A stretch of DNA of 64,000 nucleotides from Paracentrotus lividus (Eukaryota; Echinodermata; Echinoidea; Camarodonta; Echinidae): the NCBI GenBank assembly GCA_940671915.1, contig CALNVZ010003430.1, positions 21,637,650-21,701,649 on the forward strand, read 5' to 3'. The notes beneath the pieces are model-generated. The model searched no databases and was not told where the DNA came from. It was given only the letters and a program-made list of their open reading frames with translations. A program made the position numbers and the translations under genes. Position 1 is the first letter of the stretch. Every line of letters starts with the position of its first letter. This document shows positions 57,718 through 64,000 of the stretch, in pieces.

Positions 57718-59541
57718 CCCTAAAAAGGTCGGGTTATTTTTGTCATCTCACAGCCGGGGGGGGGGGGAGAGGGCTGATTAGCCCCCGCCCCCTTCAGATC
57801 TCGGCCGCCGATCGCGCGAGCGCCGCGAAAATTTGCACAATAGTAGTGTGGGATGTAATCTACAAGACTGTATAGTTTGTTTTCCAAAAAATAATGTCTT
57901 TTTAATTTATATAAATTAATTATGCTAATTTATGCATGAAATCATACTTTTTGCTCTAGGTCATTAAATAAGGCTCCTAGAATGCTAATTCTTGGTGTAA
58001 ATATTGTTTGTACCATACCTAAGGGGGCCGTCACACTGAGGTCGTTCTATAACGTTCTTGCCCGTTTTTGCCCGTTTTAAAAAAAAATGCTGAACGGGCT
58101 CTTGGTCGCGGTTGGAACTTTAAAACTTTGAAAAATAATTCTTGAATACGATGCTAGGCAGTTCATAAATAGTTCTCGTTACGTCTAATTCCGTCTTCTA
58201 TCGCGTCCTCAATACGTTGTTATCCAGTAGAAGAGTAAAACTGCTCGTTCACTCTATTACCGTTCGTAGCACGTCCAACAACGTCACTAAAAGCGCCTAT
58301 GCGCATCATGATAAAAGTTGGTTACACGTTCGTAGTACGTCCTTTCTCGTCAGAGTACGTCTACCCGTTTAAGGAACGTTGTCACTACGTTTAATTTGAA
58401 ACTTGAAGCCAGTACGATTTTTTTTGAACATGTTCAAAAAAATCGGAATGCCTTTTCCGTTCTCTTCCGTTCGGGCCGTTCGCCAATCCGTAACAGATTG
58501 TAAACGGTCTGTACTAGATTTCTAAAAGGTCTGGCACTACGTTCAGTCCGTGTGTAAACAGATTGAGCCCGTTCACCAAGAACTACCTAGAACGCAGGAG
58601 AACTAGCTCAGTTGACGGAAATATTGACATGCCGTTCTGTTTAAAAATTGAAACGTATGTTCGTAGTACTTCTTCTCGTTCAGAGTAAGTCCTACCCGTT
58701 TAAGAACGTTGTCACTACGTTTAATTTTAGACTTGAATAAATTAATATACAATGCTCGTTTGTATGACGTCCTAGCACATCTTTTAGAACGATTTAAGTA
58801 CGGCAATTTCGTTTGTAGTACGTTCCATCTCGTTTCAGGTACGTTTGCCACCCCGTTAAATTTTAGGACGAGATGGGGCCGATTTTTTAAAAACACTTTT
58901 TTTGAAATCCGACCGAGCTAGTCCATGAAGTTTCGTAACAGATCGTAAGAAGTATTTACTACGTCCACTTCAGTTTACACACAGACTATGCCCGTTCGGC
59001 AAAATTTGCAAGGACGTAGTAGGAACGAGCTCAGTGTGACGGGGGTATAACGATTGTAGGCCTACGTCAAAAAAATTCCGGTATCTAATTCAATTTCTTA
59101 TGTATTTTGTCATTTTTGGAATTTCTTATGTATTTCTGTGTTTTTCGACTTATGTATTTTATTGTTTTTTTGTTCGGAATACTTCGGTCATTGATTATCT
59201 CTAATGATTACAGCAATATCAACTAAAATAATGGCTAATAACCATATTCTAAATACAGAAATGTGATTTAAGCATGAAAAGACATTTCTCATATGTTTTG
59301 TACACAAATACAGAAAATCTTTGGTTTTTGAGCATGCGCTGCATTACAGAATGTTGCGCAATTTCTGAACCGTAAGCTCAATATTTTTCAAAATAGTCTT
59401 AAAAGCTGCGTAAGATGTTATTGAAAAAAATCATAAATGCGCGGAGCGCGAATTTATTTATTTTTTTTTTCAGCGACATGACCGCGCGAAATGTTGAGGG
59501 GCGGGGGGGGGGGGGCTGATTATGCCCCAGGCCTTTAAGGG
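57718..59541. mobile_element. TTAA-flanked element carrying a nested element
   Basis: Termini CCCTAAAAAGG / CCTTTAAGGG lie directly inside TTAA on both sides (57714-57717, 59542-59545), the target of piggyBac- and Kolobok-type transposons. Next to each end is a G run plus GGCTGATTA and CCCC words (57754-57790 and 59500-59527). Without the nested element (about 58022-59046) the unit is ~0.8 kb and non-coding. CpG-rich words (GATCGCGCGAGCGCCGCG) sit near the left end. Confidence 0.7.
58022..59046. mobile_element. ~1 kb TIR element, CGTCACACTGAG family
   Basis: GGCCGTCACACTGAGGTCGT at the left and GAACGAGCTCAGTGTGACGG at the right are inverted. The interior repeats variants of CGTTCGTAGTACGTCC and TACCCGTTTAAG-AACGTTGTC several times (58327-58400, 58656-58725, 58807-58860), so it is built from internal duplications. 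No transposase; the frame 58603-58896 is not a gene. Non-autonomous; superfamily not determined because the flanking duplication is unclear. Confidence 0.8.
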
Positions 59542-59545
59542 TTAA

Positions 59546-60490
59546 GTTTTTTCCTCTCTCAAAAAAGTGTGTCCCTCAGATATGTTCACTCCCTTTGGAA
59601 TTTTACACTATTTATATTATAGCTTAATTTCCGCATTCCAAAAGCTCCCGAATATTTTTCTCGGGACGGAAAACTGCGAAGTCATGGTATTCGAACTTTA
59701 GTGTCTTTCCTTCCACTTATAAAAACTATTTTTGGCAAGCATAGGCGTATATCAAATGGCGTACACTACAATATGAATATCCAAACTTTCTTGTTGAAGA
59801 AAATAACGAGAGGAATTTATATTCGTATTTACAGAGGAACAAACAAATAGCATGTATAACAACTATTGTGGCCAGCTTTTTTCGTTTTGGCCTATGCCCA
59901 CTGCAGATTAAATATTTTTATTTACTTATTTTTTTATTATAGGCCTAACTTGTAATCTTCCAACTTCATGTTATTGAATTTATAGAATTGATTTGGATAA
60001 TCTTACCAACAGAAACGAAAAATCACAATGCTGCTTCTTTCGAAGTAGCCGTGGTTGAGAAGAAAGAAAATGTGATAGCCAGAAAATGGTATATACTTCC
60101 GATATTAATCAAGTAGCATCAACCAAATCAAGTAACAAACAATACTGAAGTGAATGGCAGATTTCAAATATTGAATGATCGTTTAGAATACTGATCTGAG
60201 AGGGAATCTAAACTCAATATTTCACATGTTTAATAACGACGGACTTGGATGATAGGTTTGACAACCGATCAACGCAAATAAAGCTTTAAAATAGCATCTT
60301 CGATAGATACCCCGTAATCGTGCATGTTGTCATGGTAATAATAATTACAAGGCCTAAGGGTGTGTCATTTGCAAGTACTGGTATAATCTCAGCTTGTCAA
60401 TATTACGAGTGAGCAATTAACTATCAAGTACATTAGCCATGAAAGACCCACTTCCATCTAATAAGGCATTATGAATTCATGTCGTGACGC
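59546..60490. other. AT-rich intergenic, nothing recognised
   Basis: No ORF, TE terminus or RNA gene that I can support. Confidence 0.4.
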
Positions 60491-60505
60491 ATAATACATT
60501 GTATA

Positions 60506-61415
60506 CACTGAAAAGATAACTTTGTCAATTGACAAATATAAATTTGTCATTAATGTGGTTTAATTTAACATAATACATTGTATACACTGAAAAGATAACT
60601 TTGTCAATTGACAAATATAAATTTGTCATTAATGTGGTTTAATTTAACAAATTAATAAATTTGTCATGCCAAAGATTTGTCATTATAGATTTGTCATGCA
60701 CCATAACATGACGAATTTTAATTTGTCATGAAAAGTGGTCTAATTTGACAAACCTTTTTCAAAGTTTGTCATTGCAACATTTTAATTCCTCATTCTCATT
60801 TTTCAATTTGTTTTTTTCATTCATCAATTTGTACTGCATTTTGACGTTAATTTGTCATGTAACAGTCAGAAAACACACCTGTAATAAACAAACAATACAG
60901 ATAGTTAATATTTTTGTCAGTTTTAATAGAACCTCGAAATTCCTGAGGAAACAAATTCAAAATACATCAAATCCAGTCAACACTTGCCAGCTCAAGCCTT
61001 GCCTCGCAGCTAAATCACGGCGACCGGCGAGTGATTCGAAGACGCTGATTATGTGCGGGGTTTCCCAAACTGTCTTCAGGAGCTAAATTTGTCATGCATT
61101 TTGCGTCAACAAATTGATTTGTTTTTCAGCAAATAATTTGTATTATAATTCGTTATGGCCGACTTAAAATCGTCATTTCTACATTGACTGCGAAGAGGAT
61201 TTGTCAATTACGGTTCCGAAGAGTCGTCACGCAAATAAATCAGTCATGCGCAAGTTTGTTTTTGTCAACACCAGTTGAAACTTTGTAATAGTGCTCGATC
61301 AATTTGTTATGTATACTACCATGACTTTGTCATTTCACAGTTATATCGCAAAACAAATTATTTTACCCCGATTGACGAATTAATCTGGCCTTGTGACAAA
61401 GTTATCTTTTCAGTG
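60506..61415. mobile_element. TA-flanked TIR element with TTTGTCAT repeats
   Basis: Termini CACTGAAAAGATAACTTTGT / ACAAAGTTATCTTTTCAGTG with TA on each side. The left terminus occurs twice (60506 and 60586) because an 80 bp block is duplicated perfectly or nearly so (60491-60570, 60571-60650). The interior holds more than a dozen AATTTGTCAT or inverse words on both strands. The 113-codon frame at 60745-61086 has no recognised motif. Non-autonomous. Confidence 0.85.
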
Positions 61416-62208
61416 TACCTTCTCAACGTCATATAAATTTTAAGGCTAAATGCAAAAGTTCACGTTTGTGAATATACATAAGGCGCTATGATGGATTATT
61501 TGTAACCGAAGATAATAATCATATAATGTGTAATTATCTACGTTGACAACTGCGGCTTAAATCCCCGATGAAAGGTCACTCTTTTCTGGATATAATCGTC
61601 GAAACAAAATAATAATAATAATAATAATAATAAATAATAATTAAATAAATAAACAAAACAAGACAGCAGCAAAAGCGTCAATTTTTATTTTTGTTTTCAG
61701 CCTTCCGGTGTCGTCGTGTTGTTGGATTGTCTTCTTTTTTTCTTTTTTTTTAAATTCTAATATTTTAACATGTTGGCTACATAATGTGATTTTAACTGAT
61801 TTCAAAATCATATGAAAATATTATATTCAATATTGATTGATTGATTGATTAAAAATCACATTTATTTCCTTCATAAACAAAAAGTATACATTGATTAACA
61901 TCTTAAACGGATACAGTATACAAAAGAGAATTAACAAATTGAAAAACGCTTCGCTTGTGTTGGGCACGCCTTTACAAGAAAGTTACAATACAGTTTTATA
62001 ATAATAATAACGACGACGACGATGATGATATTAACACATATATGATAATATTGCAATATATGACATGATAGCGCATTGCAAAAATATTTTCATTTATTCT
62101 GTTATGTTTTGTTGTTTTTGTATTTGATAATAATATGATCTAAATGCGTACTATACAAAACAAGAATATTAAACCACTGAATCAAACTTCTGTTATACTA
62201 TGCCCTCC

Positions 62209-62239
<31 letters not shown>

Positions 62240-62498
62240 TTTTGACGAGAAATAGCCCAGTATCAAGATCACCTTTTCACCAATAATGAAAACTATACTC
62301 CTCAAATCAGGCGATATATACTTTTCCTTGACATGTATCAGAACTGGTGAGAGTCCAATGAGCGTACACAAGAATCTAGACACGCCCATTGGTCACGGAC
62401 CTCATAATTTTGCACCCGACACTATAGGGCTTAAAGGACCAGCTGCCAGGCGGATCAGCGTCCAGCTAAGCCGTACCAATGGGGAGATGAGCTATTAT
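61416..62498. other. intergenic with simple repeats
   Basis: (AAT)n at 61608-61650, TTGATTGATTGATTGATT at 61835, T-rich tracts at 61733-61752 and 62211-62242. No gene. Confidence 0.4.
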
Positions 62499-62499
62499 A

Positions 62500-62769
62500 G
62501 GGAGTTTTCGAATTGTGTCGAGGTTGAGATGTAGTGAATGGAAGCTTTTGAAAAAAATAATAATAATGGTGGCTTCTTCACGCGTGATGCTCAAAGCTCT
62601 TCAAGGTGCTGGTTCAAGTCTTGGGACTCCAGTCCACATCATCGAGTAGCGAGGAGAGGTTTGAGCGTCACACGTGGAGAAGCCACCATTATTATTACAT
62701 TTGTCAAAAGCTTCCATTTTCACCTCTCAACCTTGTTTAGGCAACACGTCGACACAATTCAATACTCCC
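62500..62769. mobile_element. 270 bp foldback element
   Basis: GGGAGTTTTCGAATTGTGTC at the left pairs with CGACACAATTCAATACTCCC at the right. A second, stronger stem is AATGGAAGCTTTTG...AATAATGGTGGCTTCT (62537-62578) with AGAAGCCACCATTATT...CAAAAGCTTCCATT (62680-62720). TA on both flanks if the ends are GGGAG/CTCCC. The frames inside are not genes. Confidence 0.75.
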
Positions 62770-62904
62770 TAATATGGTATTAAAGGTATGCAATCGTGGA
62801 ATTTTTCGACGTACAGAACAATGTCCCTAGAGTCACCTCACGTACGTACGTAATTAAATAAAATCGAGCGCAGCATTCTCTATTATACAAATGCGCGTAA
62901 TGAC

Positions 62905-63229
62905 CAGAAAGGGGCGCCGAATTGAAAGGAAAATTATTAAAATATACTTGATTTGAGCCGTTTGACCTCTGAAACCTACCCCTATTGCTGATATATGACC
63001 TTATGGTTGGTCGCCGAAGACCGAAATTTTTCGTTCAACACCTCCCCCCCCCTTCCCCCCCCCCCCCGCTTATCGCGCGGCCAGCGTGACATGAACAATT
63101 TGAGTGTATCTTTTGTCTCCCCGATGTAACGAGGAAAAAATGGGTATACCTTTCTGGATCCATCATTAGGGGCGCCAAAATCAAAATCACATCGGGCCCC
63201 CGGAGTGCCAAATCCTGGATACGCGCCTG
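62905..63229 (-). mobile_element. poly-G MITE family, inverted, one end missing
   Basis: Carries CCCGCTTATCGCGCGGCCAG after long C runs (63045-63067), the inverse of the word set in the 45052 element. It ends at GGATACGCGCCTG (63217-63229), the inverse of the 63362 left terminus. The other terminus is not recognisable. A single GGGGCGCC word at 62911 is shared with the 46.3-47.1 kb minisatellite. Confidence 0.65.
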
Positions 63230-63361
63230 GTGTCGATGTTCTGAGTAGGGTGCTGACCTTCGAGTTGGGTGCCGATGTTCCGAGTAGGGTGCCTATCTTT
63301 GATTTTTGTGTTGATGTCTAGAGTAGAGGTGCCGATGCTCCAAGCAGTGTCCCAACTTCAT
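63230..63361 (-). repeat. GGGTGCCGATGTTC minisatellite, left block
   Basis: About four degenerate ~30 bp units of the family described at 45835-46137, between two MITE copies. Confidence 0.8.
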
Positions 63362-63733
63362 CAGGCGCGTATCCAGGATTTGGGTACCCCGGGGGGCCCG
63401 ATGTGACTTTTGATTTTGGCGCCCCCAGTGGAAGATCCAGAAAATGTACACCCAATTTTTTCCTGATACACCGGGCGAAGGCACAAGGTACACTCAATTT
63501 TTTTCACGTCACGCTGGCCGAGCGATAAAGGGGGGGGGGAAGTGTTGAAAAAAATGTCCGGCCTTCGGCAAATCGTAAGGTCATATTTCACCTGTAGGGG
63601 TAGGTTTAAGGGGTCAATCGGCTCACATCATGTACATTTTTATCAATTTGGCGCACTTCTAAGGTCATTTGGCGCCCTTTGAGGGTACCCGGGCCCGGGC
63701 CCGTAAAGCCCCCCCCCCAAGAATACGCGCATG
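63362..63733. mobile_element. poly-G MITE with perfect 5 bp TSD, in a minisatellite
   Basis: Termini CAGGCGCGTATCC / GAATACGCGCATG, flanked by TTCAT on both sides (63357-63361, 63734-63738). Contains CACGTCACGCTGGCCGAGCG followed by ATAAAGGGGGGGGG, shared with the 45052 and 62905 elements, and CGATGTGACTTTTGATTTTG (63399-63418), the inverse of 63177-63196. No coding capacity. The minisatellite resumes directly after it. Confidence 0.85.
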
Positions 63734-63965
63734 TTCATGGTGGGTGCCGATGTTCCAAGTGGGATGCCGAGCTTCGAGTTGAGTACCAATAGTTCCGAAA
63801 GTAGGGTGTCGAATTTTGAGTTGGATGCTGATTTTCCGAGTAGGGTGCCGAGCTGCGAAATAAGGCATGTTCGGTGCCGATGTTCTGAGCAGGATGCCCA
63901 GTTCTGGGTTGGGTATTGATGGTTAGAGTAGGATATCAAGCTTCGAGTTGGGTGCTAATCTTCCG
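63734..63965 (-). repeat. GGGTGCCGATGTTC minisatellite, right block
   Basis: About seven degenerate ~30 bp units continuing the array that the 63362 MITE interrupts. Frames over it on both strands are repeats of the unit in translation. Confidence 0.85.
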
Positions 63966-64000
63966 AATTTTCTTTTGAGATGTTTGCCAATCTTTATAAT

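Overview
The window is eukaryotic, AT-rich (roughly one third G+C by eye) and gene-poor. It is full of foldback transposable elements, tRNA-derived SINE heads, 5'-truncated or frameshifted non-LTR retrotransposons (LINEs), (CT)n/(CA)n microsatellites and poly-G/poly-C runs, and it contains short TTAGGG telomere-type arrays. A single-exon class A GPCR and the overall repeat style suggest a marine invertebrate deuterostome, most plausibly an echinoderm. That placement is an inference; no marker gene fixes it. Only two genes can be supported with real confidence: a 311-residue basic protein of unknown function at 41113-42048 (+) and a 398-residue rhodopsin-class GPCR at 55985-57181 (-). Both start shortly after a good splice acceptor, so each probably has upstream non-coding exon(s).

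Layout. 1-~15 kb: almost featureless, with very few long ORFs. Where it can be compared with other parts of the window it looks like noisy copies, full of small indels, of sequence that is clean elsewhere; it is probably unpolished long-read or gap-fill sequence. It still holds two copies of a ~515 bp terminal-inverted-repeat (TIR) element, a LINE C-terminal fragment on the minus strand, a GC-rich patch and a cluster of AGATCT/AACGTT palindromes. ~17.0-30.6 kb: a ~4.5-6.4 kb unit repeated about three and a half times, with an inverted fragment, a 660 bp N gap (19293-19952), tandem tRNA-like heads, a SINE, a GC-rich hairpin and a (CT)n tract in each copy. 31.7-34.2 kb: a SINE, a composite TIR element carrying four tRNA-like modules, and a ~250 bp foldback MITE. 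34.2-41 kb: mostly unique sequence with two diverged local duplications. 41-42 kb: the 311-residue gene, with a foldback element in its 3' flank. 43.9-47.1 kb: ATG-type microsatellites, an 80 bp palindromic MITE, a MITE with a 42-G run, and two minisatellites. 47.2-53.6 kb: a duplicated CT/CA-microsatellite module; one copy is interrupted by a LINE inside a MITE, the other by a different LINE inside its microsatellite. 53.3-57.2 kb: foldback elements with GGAGACGTCTCC palindromes, a mariner-like MITE, a telomere-repeat hairpin and the GPCR gene. 57.7-63.9 kb: a TTAA-flanked element holding a nested ~1 kb element, a TA-flanked element rich in TTTGTCAT, a hairpin element, and a minisatellite interrupted by a MITE with a perfect 5 bp target-site duplication.

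There is no operon-like cooperation between genes. The main content is the transposon and segmental-duplication history of an invertebrate chromosome, mixed with likely assembly artefacts.
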